DNA from: Chimonanthus salicifolius
Lineage: Eukaryota; Streptophyta; Magnoliopsida; Laurales; Calycanthaceae
DNA length: 64,000 nucleotides
Direction: 5' to 3'
NCBI GenBank assembly: GCA_013350335.1
Contig: CM023540.1
Span: 23,911,175-23,975,174 of the forward strand
In this document: piece by piece, positions 51,114 through 63,425 of the stretch
Position numbering within the stretch: the stretch's first letter is position 1
Layout: every line of letters starts with the position of its first letter
The notes under the pieces: generated by a model
Told to the model about the DNA's origin: nothing
The model's input: only the letters and a program-made list of their open reading frames with translations
The model's database searches: none
Made by a program: the position numbers and the translations under genes

Positions 51114-51472
51114 TAGGGGTGAAACTTGAATTGGATTTTAATCCGACATGAATAAATCGAATTGAGAAATCAAATGAGTTGGATTTTACACGTTTAAAAT
51201 TTAGATTGATTTGAATTGACAGAAAAAAAAATTCAAATTAAATTTGACTTGAGATGGAATAATATTTTTTTTTAAATAATCCAATTAATCTGAATTGACT
51301 CGACCTGTCTTAATAAAAAAAATTAATATTATAATTAAGTTGATTCAGATCAACACTCATATCAAATTGAATTGAACAATTTCCCAACAATTCAGATCAA
51401 AAGAAGTCATATTCAATACTCTTTTAAGTTATTTATTAAAATACAGTCTGACAGATATGAGTTTCAGCCCTA
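51114..51472. mobile_element. hAT-like MITE of the GGGTCGGG type, diverged
   Basis: Ends taggggtgaaacttgaattg and gagtttcagccctaare inverted. Flanks caactcat and ttactcac share five of eight bases. The interior is an AT-rich degenerate version of the family. Confidence 0.65.
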
Positions 51473-52269
51473 TTACTCACCTAGAAATTCCTGCCTTAGA
51501 CTAGGCTAAAACATAAATGAGTCAAATCTTTCTTCAATAACTCCCCTCATCAATTTAAATGTTACATCAGAGATTAAACAGCCATTAAGGTGAGCGTTGC
51601 CTTCACAGAAGAGACGCTACTTGGCCTTCATAATTGCAGAATTAAAACCTTAGCATTTGGCTCTTCTTCTGTAACAAATTGGTGGTGATGAGTGTGGCAT
51701 GCCATTCTTGAGGTTTTTTTGCATTACTTTCTCATTTAGGTCCTCAGTTGAAGTGGGGTCCCCCTCAACAGATGGTAGAGATTGGAAGTAAAGTCCAAGC
51801 CAGTTTGTGGGCCCACATCTCTTCTCTCCAACCAATCTCTTTTGGCATCATTAAGCGGTCCCAGGGAATTGTACTCTCTCCTTCACTCTCTGTTTCTTCG
51901 TCATCAGTCATCATCTCCTTCAGAGTTACATTCCCCAAAATTGAAAATACCAGTGCTTTCTTAACTTGTTCTGCCGTGTGGGGCCCATGATGGGTACTGG
52001 TTATTACAAAACTACTGCAATTGCCAATACTTAGATGCCATGCCATTTAAACACACCGAGTCCAAAGTACAGACCACAACTGGCTTTGGATTTGGAAGCT
52101 TACAAAAGCTTTCCCACTATGGAATTTCTATGTTCTAGACCTAGGGTTAGGGCAGCCCTTTTATCCTTCTATTAGATAAAAATGTTCACAACTTCACATA
52201 TCATTCCGTATAAAAAAAACAAAAGAGAATTGGGCAAAGTTGGTATTTCCCTCTCTCAAATTAAGAGTA
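51473..52269. other. Intergenic; two overlapping short minus-strand frames, not recognised
   Basis: Minus-strand frames at 51765-52046 and 51650-51835 have a somewhat protein-like composition (for example EMMTDDEETESEGE) and overlap in different frames, as a frameshifted remnant would. I recognise no family and see no splice signals that join them. Confidence 0.2.
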
Positions 52270-52270
52270 A

Positions 52271-52521
52271 CTCTCTATTATCCATTTATTTACTTTACCT
52301 TTTTTTAGAGTAATTTTTTTTTACTTCTTAGTAGTTATGTATCAAATTAATTGTCTTATATAAATTTTAAAATTATTTTAAAATAGTTGTCTCATTTGTA
52401 TTTGAGTAGTATAAAATATGTTGAAAATTGATAAGATCATATAGAGTGCTAGTATTATATAGAGAGTTGTTTAAAAAATACAAATATTTTAAATGAAACA
52501 AATAAAATGGGACAAAAGGAG
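52271..52521. mobile_element. Possible Stowaway-type MITE, diverged
   Basis: The right end aaatgggacaaaaggag followed by TA is Stowaway-like. The left end ctctctattatccatttatt is a poor inverted match. Confidence 0.45.
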
Positions 52522-52932
52522 TATTATTTCTACTGTTATTACTAAACAAGATAAGAGAAACTCATATTCAAGAAAAACTCCAACAAAATTTACCTTTCAT
52601 TCAAATGCAGTCGTGGATCACAATTATTTTTTAGTGAGGTGACTTGTAGACTATATTTAATGCTTTTAGGTAAAATGGACCACTCACATTTCTTTGGTCC
52701 TTTAAAAAGAAATACTTTCAATATTGATAATATTTTTATTTCTTTAGATATGACGGAAGTGTGAAAGAAACATAATTTTGTTATTCTAGTAAAGTAATAA
52801 AATTATTTTTAATTTAATATATTATGTGGGTTGGTAGAGCATATCTTATGAAAGATTTAATTATAGAGTATTTCAAAACTTTAAGAATAAAAGAAAAAGC
52901 TTAGTTGTTAAATTTAAACTCATAAAGATCAA

Positions 52933-53307
52933 GGCCAGCGATTATCACACGGTCATTTTGTGTATACAAACACGGGTTTTATTATAATGCCTAATTTGCC
53001 CTCTATCTGTCATACTGAAGAAAAAAGAATGCCTAAATTCATGAACAGTGCAAATCGGCTCACTAGAATTGCAAGTCGGCTCGCCAAACTTCATTAACAG
53101 TGCAATTCGGCTCTCCGAAATTACAAGTCGGCTCGTCAAAATTCATGGTACAATTCGGCTCTCTGAAATTTCAAGTCGGCTGGCCGAATTCATATGAACA
53201 GTAAAAATCAGCCCATTGAAATTTTACTGTTCATGCAAAGGTAAAATCAGGAATACATTAAAACTCGTGTCGCTAAGCACAAAATGCTCATGGGAGGATC
53301 GTTGGCC
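52933..53307. mobile_element. Mutator-like MITE, 375 bp, sister of the 38589 copy
   Basis: Ends ggccagcgattatcacacgg and gaggatcgttggcc are inverted. Flanks aaagatcaa (52924-52932) and aaaaatcaa (53308-53316) form a 9-bp TSD with one mismatch. It has the same internal units with attcatgaacagtgcaa and gcaagtcggctcg. Similarity to the 38589 copy runs the full length. Confidence 0.85.
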
Positions 53308-54154
53308 AAAAATCAATCAATGGTGATTTTGGCATTTATTTCGTAAAATATGAATTGAATAACTAACAATCATCTTTTATCTCAATCTTTTACTCAATAA
53401 TTATATTTTTAATTTGATGGGATCTGATGACCCATTGTATCAAACAATAGAAGTTATATTATCATTTACATAATAAAATAAAGATTATTTGAAGATGTTC
53501 CTTATATTAAATGGTTAACAATCACTTTTAATCTTTATCTTTTATTAAAAAATTAAGCTGAAGTTATATTATCAATTACATAATAAGATAAAGATTGATT
53601 TAGACCGTTGGGTAGAATCTAAGAAAACTAGAATGGTTAAGGTGGCCTACATGCTTTTGTAACGTGGTACAACAAATGAATTAATGTATTTTGTTTCCGA
53701 ATGTCACTGTTAAATATTGGATTGCATAGATTCCTGCATATGTTATATTATATTATATTATATTTGCAGACATATAAGTATTTAATTATTAAAAGTAATG
53801 ATCAGAAACATTAAAGGAGGGCAAATCATTATAGGATTAAATTCATTGAAAACGTGAGAGTTGTCGTTTATTTTATTCAGTATATTAGATGTTTTTTAAC
53901 ATATAAGTATCACATCTTAAAACTAAGAATAATAATTATTGTCATACAATCAATCATACATACATGAATGTAAATAGATTCATTTAACTTTTAAACCCAA
54001 GCTCTAATTCAAATCTAAAATTTATTTGTTTCTCATTAACAAATATGTAACATGTTATGTTATATGAGAGTAAAATCCTAATGTTTTCTCTCATAGATTC
54101 AAGTCATATTATCTGTCCTATTTAGAATTAGGAAATAGCATCATATATAAAATA

Positions 54155-54577
54155 CTCCCTCTGTTCCAAAATACTTGTCCTATATGCATTTTACAATTAT
54201 CTCAAATTACTTTTCTTATTCATTTATTTTCACATTAAATCAAATCTTTAACTATCTCGATAAGTTCCAAATCACATTTTAAAATGATGGGAAGACGACC
54301 TTCTTTTATAAGTTTTGACTTGCCCAAATGCAGTATTCTGTAATTATTTTCACATCCGACTCTTGTCATCTTAAATCTCAATCATGCATTGCTGCATATT
54401 TAGAAAAACATTATTGAGGTTCTGTGGATGAATCCGATCGACAGTATCTACACAACGAGATACTGTCCAGATGTCATTTTTTTTGCATCAGGTTTGTATT
54501 GACTCAAAGAATCTATTAATAGCATTTTGGTGCGTTTCCGCACAAAAACAATGACAAGTATTTTAGGACAGAGGGAG
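54155..54577. mobile_element. Stowaway-type MITE, 423 bp
   Basis: Begins ctccctctgttccaaaatac with acttgtcc following, and ends gacaagtattttaggacaga then gggag. These are long inverted ends with TA on both sides (54153-54154 and 54578-54579). Longer than usual for Stowaway, so it may carry inserted sequence. Confidence 0.85.
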
Positions 54578-55133
54578 TATACTTGGATTTTACAATTTGA
54601 ATTGAAGATTTTTCTTACTTAATTTACTTTTGCATCTTTTGAAGCTTCTTTTGCACTATCTTTTTTTAATAATTTCTTAAAATTATTTACTTAATTTCAA
54701 TTTTACTGAAATTATTTCCTCCAAAATAATCCAAATTTGTAACCAATAGAGTAATGGGCCTGCAGAGAAACTGTTGTCCCTTTTATGAATGTTAACGATC
54801 GACTGATGAAGAATTTGAAAGGTTTTAACTTCAGAATACTGTGGACTCTTCATTGTGGCCCTACTGCCTTAATGGTTGCAACCACCCCTTAGATATTTCA
54901 CTAGGACTCCAGTAGTCCTGCGGTCTATTGAAGTTAATCTCTCTTTTTCACAATTCTTTATATTTGATTAAAGAAAGTTAATAGATCTCATTTCACTGTC
55001 ACATGTCATGCATTTAAATTTTAAATATTAAGTTATAAGGTGCACTCTAAATTAAGATGTCGTTGTCAGCATTAGATTTATTTATTCTGTTCATGTAAAA
55101 TTCTCTCCTAATTAATTAAATTGAATTTGAAGA

Positions 55134-55288
55134 TTTTTTTTTTTGAATTTACATGTAGAAAGTCATGTGATACTTACGGGTGATATCCACGGTTTTTATA
55201 GTACACCAAGTGAGGTTATGGGAGTTCAAATATGATACCTCTCTTTTTCTAAGATAGGAGATTATCAGTTAAGGTATATTCGTCTGGG
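55134..55288 (-). mobile_element. tRNA-derived SINE, family A, diverged
   Basis: T run then gaatttacatgtagaaagtc, gggtgatatccacgg and acaccaagtgagg, aligned with other family A copies. The tRNA-like head is decayed. Confidence 0.6.
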
Positions 55289-55719
55289 CAGAGTTTTTTT
55301 TTTTTTTCATGGAGTGGACGGTGATTGACAATGGGGCCCGCACGTGACTTTCAGAGTGAATGTGAAAGGACATTGGGACTACTGAGAACAGTAATCTGTC
55401 GGACCACCATTGCAGTCTCTGGCCCACTGTTTGTGACTTCAGATAATTCATCTTACGGATGTATGGTAGAATAGACACAAAATAATACGGGTTTGGGCTC
55501 TTCGTGGACTGTGGACCACCTCAATTCCAAGTCTCAACTTTCACTAATTGGAGTCACCAGTCAAATGAAAGCAGTTAGGCATTGGTCCACCAGAGTCTTC
55601 AATTAATGTCATTTTAGCCGTAATCCAAGGTGGGTCCATGTAAGGTGGGGTCCACCAACTCCATTAGATTAAGGTGGGTACTATGAAACTTGCCAAAAAA
55701 AATAGTTGAGAGTGGATAT

Positions 55720-57889
55720 GGTTTGTATTAGAGTTGAAATTTGGACCGGATTTTTACTCGATCTGCATAATCTGATCAGAGAAATCAGTGTGTTAGGTTA
55801 TATATTTATAAATTTAGAGTCGGATTGGATTGAGGAAAAAAAAAAAACCATTGAATTCGGACTGAATTGGACTCAGAAATTTAAAATTAACTTGATTGGA
55901 CCCGAATTTACCAAATCCCACCCAAGTTTCAAGAAATATAAAAAAAATATGCTGCTGATTTTTTTCATCAAATTTGAGTCATCAAATTTGAGGTAAAAAG
56001 GTCGGACTATGGCGCCAACAACTCGAGTGGATCAGGTCAAACTTAATAATTTTTTATATGGGTTGAATTAGATTTATTAAAGCCCAGCCCAAACCGTATG
56101 AGATGTGCATGAGATCCAATTAATCTGCAATTGGCCCTACTCAAATATATAATATTGATGTATTTAACTTACATAAAATCATCATAGTCATCTTCTTCAA
56201 GTCTCAATTTATTCGCACTGTTACTGCCTCTTTTTCCCTTTTTTAAGATTCTACTTATCCACCCGTTCATAATTTTTTATTGATTGTCCATCAATGAGTG
56301 ACAAGGATTAGAAATGAGCTGGGCTTGGGTTAGGCCCTGCACTACTCCAAGTCCTATTAATGTGGGTTGCGTTCTTTCTTGATATTGGACCGAAGTCTCA
56401 CTAATAAAATAAAAAATGGGCTCGTTGAAGCCAGGCCTAGACTTGCATCAACCCTATTATCGTGGGTTAGGTTCATTCAGTCCTTCGGGCTTCTAGGCCA
56501 TATTTTCGTTCTATTTTGTAGTCCTAATTTTCGCTTTTAACTTTCTTCCTTTCTTAAAGTAGTCTTTCTATTTTAGTGCCTTACAATTTTGAAATACTTT
56601 CAATTTATTTGTGGCAATTTCTAACTCAATTCTAGAATTCAACTTGAAAAGAATTTAATTTGACATGACCCTACCAACCCAACTTAAAATAAATTTGGGT
56701 TAAGTTGGATTGAAGGATCATAAATCCAAACCCAACTCACCCCAATTTAAAAGTACCATTTAACTTCCAATTTTTTAACTCATTGGCTTTATCCATGTAC
56801 ATCAGCCTAAATTAAAAAATCTTAGCCCATTATCTCCATTTCCTACGGTCCAATGGCTCCATATGAATCATTTTCTATTAAAAAAAATCATATTTTTTTT
56901 TTATCTAATTTTATAGAAATTTGAGTCTTGTCAAGTCAACAATAATAAAAAAAACAGACACATATTGTGCGATAGTGATTCTTGATTCATGGTCACCCTG
57001 AGTTACAGTAGAGGTTGGAATTTGAAGCACAGGACAATCAAGAATGGGTCTACATTCTTCAACAGTTACTGCCCTTCGAAGTTGCCCAATATGGATTAGA
57101 TTCTCATGGGATATTAAGTAAGATAAGTTGGCATATGGACATTGGAAGAAGCAGGTTTCCAATTCTATGAATAAAATAAAGGTTCAAATTTCTCAGAATT
57201 TTAAGGGTCGATATGTATAGGCTGAGATGATATATTTCGGCCGTACATTATACATCTTAGATACTCGATACGATATATATAGCGGCTGATATTAATACTC
57301 TTGACTACTTTCTGCCATGCATCTCTATAATTAGATTTTATAAAACTATTATAATAGTTTTTGGATGAATTAAATAAGAAGATACTCAATTAGAAAGTCA
57401 ATAAAATTTATTACATCGATCACATGTGATTAATCTATGGTAGGTCCAACTCTTGAATGGATGCTAATAAGTATTATAAGTAAAGATGAGACTAGACGAA
57501 GAACCACTCTTGAGGCGAGTAATTGAGTTAATAATTTCATGACGTAATTTTAAGTTTTATGATATTTGACAGTGAAGTTGGGTATAACAGTTTTACAAAA
57601 CTTTTTAAACATTTAATGATAAGCAAATTTAAAAGAAATTATTCTCATTAAATTTATACAATCATTTATTAAGTCAAATGAAATAGGTAGTTGGAATAAA
57701 ATCATGTCAATTATCTAATTTAACTTGTTTAGATTAAATTAATAATGATGTTAAAATGAAAGTTATTCCTTATAATTGATATATTGATAATATGTAAATA
57801 TCACATGGAATTAGAATGATAATTGAATTAGAAAAACTCATGACTTTGAAATCCAAACCGTTCATTTTTTATGAATTCAACAAGGAACT
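55720..57889. other. Intergenic, no supportable gene
   Basis: AT-rich. Decayed repeat with ggaccggattt and gggttgaattag strings (55725-56110) related to the GGGTCGGG MITEs, and a palindrome-family fragment at 57205-57300. No coding evidence. Confidence 0.45.
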
Positions 57890-58045
57890 TGTAGATCCAC
57901 CTCAACTGGTTGTCTTTCGTTTCAGGAAGTAGGAGGTTGGGGGTTCGAGCTCCCATGGCCTACCTTGGTATGCCATAGTAGTAGTGGATTCACTCGTGGA
58001 GATTTTGCCTTATGTACCTCAGAGTTTCGCACACGTAAACTAAAA
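57890..58045 (+). mobile_element. tRNA-derived SINE, family A, plus-strand copy
   Basis: A-box-like cctcaactggttgtc, B box gggttcgagctccc, body ctcgtggagattttgcctta, and end cgcacacgtaaac. This is the only clear plus-strand copy of the family in the window. Confidence 0.7.
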
Positions 58046-58929
58046 GCGATTGTTGTTTGTATTAATCTCTCAGTGAAGACGGCCAGGCGGGTATCACCTT
58101 TTGTAAGAGGGAAGAGAAGAAGTACTCCTGCACAGTACCGACTCTGGCACTCACCCACCTCTGAAACGATAGATGATAGGACCCATTATTGTGGGTCCCA
58201 CCATTTTCCGCCATTAACGGGTGTATATAAACTTGTGATGTGATTTAACATTGAACATGAGATGAGATGACATTGGGTACTCAAGATGGTCCCTTGCCTA
58301 CCTAACCCAAATTTTGACAAAATAGAAAATTATTATTTTGAGTGAGAGTGCTTCCAAAAAAAATTATTTTGAGCAGAGTGTCTTATACGTTTAGTTTTTT
58401 TTTTTTTTTAATGAAAATGCCTCTATAACTAGCAAACATTGAAGATTCATTTTTCAATGTCCATCTATTTGCATGCATTCGAAGCAACATGTATGCAAAG
58501 ATTCTATTCCTAAATTAGCGCATTAGGTCTCATACGTTAGCACACAAAACACTTTTACATCATGAATGATATTAGCGCATAAAACCACGACTCTAGTGCA
58601 TAAACTCCAAGACTAGCACATAAAACAAAACTAACATATATTTATAAATACCAGTGCACATTACCAATATTAACACATAAAATAAAACTAATGCATAAAA
58701 CCAATATTAAATTATTAACGCATAAATCCAGTTTAGTAGATATTGAAATGGCAATTCTTCACTTCATATGTTAAAATATACCCTGATCAAGTTTCCGCAC
58801 GAAAATTTAAAATTAAAGAGGACCAGATGAAATTTAAAGCATATGAATGAGAAAGGTGGATGAGTCACCTGGCCATGGTTCAAGTAAATTGCTGTAGAGG
58901 CATATTTTAAAATAGAAGGAAAACCTCAT

Positions 58930-58990
58930 ATTTTTTTTTTTCTTTTTAGGTTTGGAGGTGTCCAGACATCGCACGTGACTAGTCCTCCAG
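58930..58990 (-). mobile_element. 5'-truncated SINE, family B
   Basis: The T run and ggtgtccagacatcgcacg with gactagtcc match the 3' third of the SINE at 7385-7604. Confidence 0.5.
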
Positions 58991-60276
58991 AGTGTGAAGG
59001 AAAAAACCTCATGTTGTTGGAATGCACAAATAATTTTCAGTGGCAGCCGTATATTTCTATTTTGTGATGCTTGATATCTAAGGGTAAATATTCTCGTTTC
59101 AAAGAAAAAAAAAGAAGTAATTATCACCGACATCATTTATTTCATATATATTTATCGGGAAATATTTTTTTAAGCACTCTCTATTAGATGTCTTAATTTA
59201 ATTGCTAAGAGAAATATAAGAAGTGCTCTCTTTATAAAAAAAATAAAAAATATCAATTTTTTTTATCTAATAATGTACACGTGGCAATCAAGCCTCATTA
59301 TTCACTCGTTGAAGGATTGGAGCCAAGTGAATAAGCTTTTAATTGATCTTAGATACAAAACCATCACCATATATCAAAGATATTGACTGAATAAGCCATA
59401 AAAAAAGTTTGCACAGAACTTTGATGCATGCTTTGAAGTGTGGGGTTCATAATAGATCAAATAGATCTATCTCCTAATCAGACCTATTTATTTCTGTGAA
59501 TTACATCCATACTTAAATTGATTTTTAAAGTCAATAGATCTAACTCAGTAAATTTTCAACGTTAGATAAATGTGAAATTTTGGAGACAATAAACTTTGTA
59601 AAATTTTATGAGTAACCCACTCTCCATGTGAGCTTAAGTAGGACCATTGGGCCGTACATAAGTCAAAATGTGTCTACAGAGAAAAACATTATTATTAAAT
59701 GCATTTTGAAAATTTTCCAATTACTTTTCAGTAAAAGGGCAATAATAACAAAAGTTCGAAAACAAGGAGAACAGTCTTAAATATGATAAAAAAAAAAACT
59801 GAGAAATATGATGGGTGAACGTCAAGGATCATTGAAATTGACAACCTTTTTATGAAAAATGGGTGTCTCTCTCTCTTGGGAAAATGAAATGCGATTATGC
59901 TGTAAAAAAATTGATTGACAGATCATATCTTAATAATAAATATTAATCCTACATAAATTGATTCTATGGGAAAGGGTCAGTAACTAAATTTTCTTTTATG
60001 AAAACGATCATGAAAGACGAGACTTTCCTGATACCCATTGAACTCGGGCCATCGCAGGCCCAGAAAACATGTTGGGCCTCGAGGCCCTGTTTGATGGTCC
60101 AGCACTCTCTAATGGGATTCAGGACTGGCTGCAGTTATGAAAAAAAAAAAATTCTAAAAATTCTGATTCCATTTGAGATTTTCAAGCTACCAAACAGGCC
60201 CATTGTAATGTTCTACAGCCTAGTTAATCATTTCAAATCCAGCATATAGGACCAATTTAATACATCCTTGTGTTGA

Positions 60277-60466
60277 GGGGTTAGCTTTGATAGTCAATTG
60301 CCACCTTTATTTGCAGGAGGTCTTGGGATCAAGTCCCCCTCAACACAAAAAGGGTCACTCCCCTTAATTTTGTATCCGGCGTGTGCGGATTGGAAGGTTC
60401 ACATGCCCCAAGGATTAGTCAAGTGAAACTCTTGGATACCATGGCCATAAAAAAAAAAAAAAAAAA
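60277..60466 (+). mobile_element. tRNA-derived SINE, family B
   Basis: A-box-like ggttagctttgatagtcaa, B-box-like gggatcaagtcccc, body cacatgccccaaggattagt, and end ggataccatggccat with a 17-base A tail. A long pure A tail suggests a fairly young copy. Confidence 0.72.
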
Positions 60467-60522
60467 GGAATAAACACAATGTCTAGCTGCTTACAAAGAG
60501 TATTTAAGAAATGAGAACAGTA

Positions 60523-60858
60523 GAGCAAGCATAAACTGGAATGAACATACACGGCTATAGATCAAGATGGCCTGTAATTGTTCCAAAATTCTCAAGCAAA
60601 ATTCTTTTGGGAGGGGGGAATGGTACTATACAACTGAAACTGGAATATCAAATTTGTCAACCAAGCTGAAATTAGTCAGCAGTAACACTCGAGTAAGCAT
60701 AAACTGGAATGAACATGCACGGCTATAGATCAAGATGGTCTGTTATTGTTCCAAAATTCTCAAACAAAACTCTTTTTTGGGAGGGAGGAATGGTACTATA
60801 CAACTGAAACTGGAATATCGAATTTATCAACCAAGCTGAAATCTGTCAAGAGTAACAC
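60523..60858. repeat. Tandem duplication, two copies of about 168 bp, at the 3' end of a gene
   Basis: 60523-60690 and 60691-60858 share gcataaactggaatgaacat and tggtactatacaactgaaac and differ at few positions. Copy 2 ends next to the stop codon of the minus-strand exon at 60866, so the duplication would lie in that gene's 3' UTR. Confidence 0.85.
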
Positions 60859-60865
60859 TGACCGA

Positions 60866-62743
60866 TCACCTTGAATTTTCTTGTGGAAGTTGAGTGTGTG
60901 CCTCCTCAACAAATCTGGTGATGCGTGATATGGCATAATGTGAAGCACTTGAAGCAGCATAGTAGGAAGTCACAGAAAGCTGTGCAAATTTCGGCACTAT
61001 ATAGCCTGTGGACGTTCCAAACACCTGTTTAGAATTTCATCGTGGATGGAATCCCTGATGAACTGAATTATACACACATTGTTTATGCATCGCATCAAAA
61101 GTGTGTGTGTGTGTGTGGTAATGTGCCAACCTGGAAAGCCTTGAAACAACCAGGCTAATGATGACAAGGTGATCACAGAATTTTCTTTCATTTTTCCTTT
61201 TTATTGAAAGATGACCAATAATTATATTCCAAATAAAATAGGTACAATCTGAAAAAGAAACAAAATTTGCCAGGCCCAACAGGGAGTTGAACCAATGGCT
61301 TAAAAAACAGAAAACATACAGAAATAACAGAATGAAAAAATAATTTATTCAAAAGAGGCCCAGATTCTATTGAAATAATCAGCTTGAAAGCCCATGAAAG
61401 CATTTGAAGCCGCTGACCGCAGTCCATTAGGTCAATTTTTAAAATCAAAGATTTGGAGCATCCTCAAAGCTTCTCAAGAGGTATAGCCTATTCCAAGAAG
61501 GGCATATCACTTTCTCAATGCAAATATGTTCTTGATCTTCTCCCAAGATTTAAGGGATTTTGGTTGTAAACCCATCAATACAACATTTCATCAAAACTAC
61601 AAACTCGGTCATAATGATGGTGCTCCTTTAACCAATCGTAGCTACTAATAGAAGGTGGTTGGTAAATAGATTTAGCTTACCATAACTCCACTCAAATCTT
61701 TCATATGTTGTAGGTGTTATTAGTCAGTTTATAAATTCCCCTTGCACCACTCTTCTTGACGTTGTCTTTAGAATTCTTCAATATCTAACAGGGTCATTAG
61801 GTAACGGCATTCTTTAATTTCAGTATTATTCTAGAGTTGATTGGGCACAATCTCCAGTTGAATGTATTCTACATCTAGCTATTGTACTTCTCTACTAGGT
61901 AATCTTGCTTCATAATGCAATGAAAGCAATATGTAATGCTCGGTACTAAAGCAGAATATCATGCAATGGCAAATACAACACATAAATTGTTATTGTTAAA
62001 ACAATTGCTATTGGAATTGGGTTTTAATCACTCTCAACATACGCCATCATCGCACCAAACGAGGGAGAGTGTTGAGGAGTACAATTGCCAATACTACTGC
62101 AATCCATCATTTACATTGGTTTACGGTTGTAATTTTGGTTTTTAAATACAAAGTTCTCTCTTAAAAATAGCATCATGCTATTCATACTCCCTCTCTTCCT
62201 CTTCCTACTGATTGAAAACAAATCCTTTCTACGGGCTCCAATCTTTCTCTTCCCAGTGCTATAAAACATCATAAAATAGGCCATAGACGACAAGTCCAGA
62301 TAGTAAACCAACCCCCAAATGTGCATTTATTAAATTTCATCGATGACTCAACTGCACACAATGAAGGGACTGGGTTCCACATAATTTGGTGGATTTGTGT
62401 AAATTATAGATATCTTGAAGCACGAACTTTTAGTAGATTTAATTTGATCTAAAAAAAACTATATTAAAAGGTTAGGATTTGATCCTATCTTATTTAGTTA
62501 TTAGGATTAGATTGTATCTTATTAAATTACAATGACAGCTAGTATCAATTTATATGGATATAGATATAGATAGATAGATGGATAGATCAATAGATGTCAT
62601 ATCATGCAAAGCTAGCATGTGTTTTAGAATCAAAAGGTCGTTGTGTAGTATCTTCTCCACCCTCAACGCATAGCCTTGAGTTTTCTTCTCCCCTTCACAT
62701 GGTCGTGAGTCTTCTCCATAGCCAAGTTAAAAATCCAGATCTT

Positions 62744-62803
<60 letters not shown>

Positions 62804-63425
62804 CACTCTCTTTTCTTTCTCGTTGCATGAATTCTTCAAGTGGATTCCATGAGAGAGACCAATAGCATCCAATGGTGTGTGTATGTGTGGCAGACACACA
62901 AGGAGACTACATTGCAAAACACTTCAATCTAGACAATGTGTCTGTGTCAAATCTATGTTCTTGCCGTATTATCAGTCCCTGGTATATCCATGTTGTGTCC
63001 GGGCATCACAAAAGGTAGCCTTTCAACAGTGAGTGTTGAAACACTATCGTGAGGCCAGATTTTTTTATACCAAAGTATGTTTCAATTCAGAATTTAATAT
63101 CAATTTCAGATTCAATTCTTTGATACATGAGCTTTTTCTCCAATCTAGCATGTTCAGATAAACTTCAGAAATGACCACAGCATGATACTCATCACGCATC
63201 ATTATGGTCTTTATCACTGTATGGTCAATCAACTTGTCATCATTAGCCTAGTCGAAAAAGCCTAACTGGATTAGAATAAAAATCCAAAAAGCATTTGGCA
63301 TGATGTGTACTACTACCAGACGATATCAGAGCAAAACATACAGTTATTTAAAAATTAATATATTCTAGTAGATCTGTACCTCCAAATGCAGCACTGCCAG
63401 CAGAGAACACAAGAAGTGGTGGAAT
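60866..63425 (-). CDS. Unrecognised protein, 3' end, two exons visible, enters from right edge
   Basis: The terminal exon 60866-61024 has a good acceptor (TAAACAG/GTG) and encodes 52 residues plus TGA. It begins VFGTSTGYIVPKFAQLSV, continues YYAASSASHYAISR, and ends TQLPQENSR. A 46-nt candidate exon at 63380-63425 has a pyrimidine-rich acceptor (TTTTTTGACAG) and a strong donor (GAG/GTACAG). Joined directly, the two stay open in phase. However, the more protein-like reading of the small exon, IPPLLVFSAGSAAFG, would need an extra exon between them to fix the phase. The Ala/Ser/Gly-rich hydrophobic stretches suggest a small membrane-associated protein, but I recognise no family. The 2.35-kb gap between the exons holds a Copia fragment and a CT repeat, and a 168-bp duplication follows the stop. 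Confidence 0.45.
61101..61118. repeat. Short GT microsatellite
   Basis: About nine GT units just upstream, on the minus strand, of the terminal exon of the right-edge gene. Confidence 0.8.
61640..62069 (+). pseudogene. Degenerate Ty1/Copia polyprotein fragment (RT end and RNase H)
   Basis: In changing frames: GVISQFINSP (about 61712), a degenerate RILQYLTGS stretch, then KAEYHAMANTTHKLLLLKQL with LLELGF (61950-62025). These match the Copia reverse transcriptase end and RNase H region. It ends at a purine tract cgagggagag followed by a TGTTGAGG LTR start. Stops and frame breaks show it is dead. Lies in an intron of the right-edge gene, opposite strand. Confidence 0.75.
62070..62220 (+). mobile_element. 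Probable 3' LTR of the Copia fragment
   Basis: Begins TGTTGAGGAG directly after the polypurine tract; a possible end is ATTGAAAACA at 62220. The end is inferred from the TG...CA rule only, and no second LTR is visible. Confidence 0.45.
62749..62801. repeat. CT microsatellite
   Basis: About 26 uninterrupted CT units, in the intron between the two candidate exons of the right-edge gene. It creates spurious SLSLSL and RERERE frames. Confidence 0.95.

Noticed and set aside
51650..52046. Two overlapping minus-strand frames that look like a frameshifted small gene
   Set aside because: No recognised family, no splice support, and each is short; kept only as a low-confidence note.
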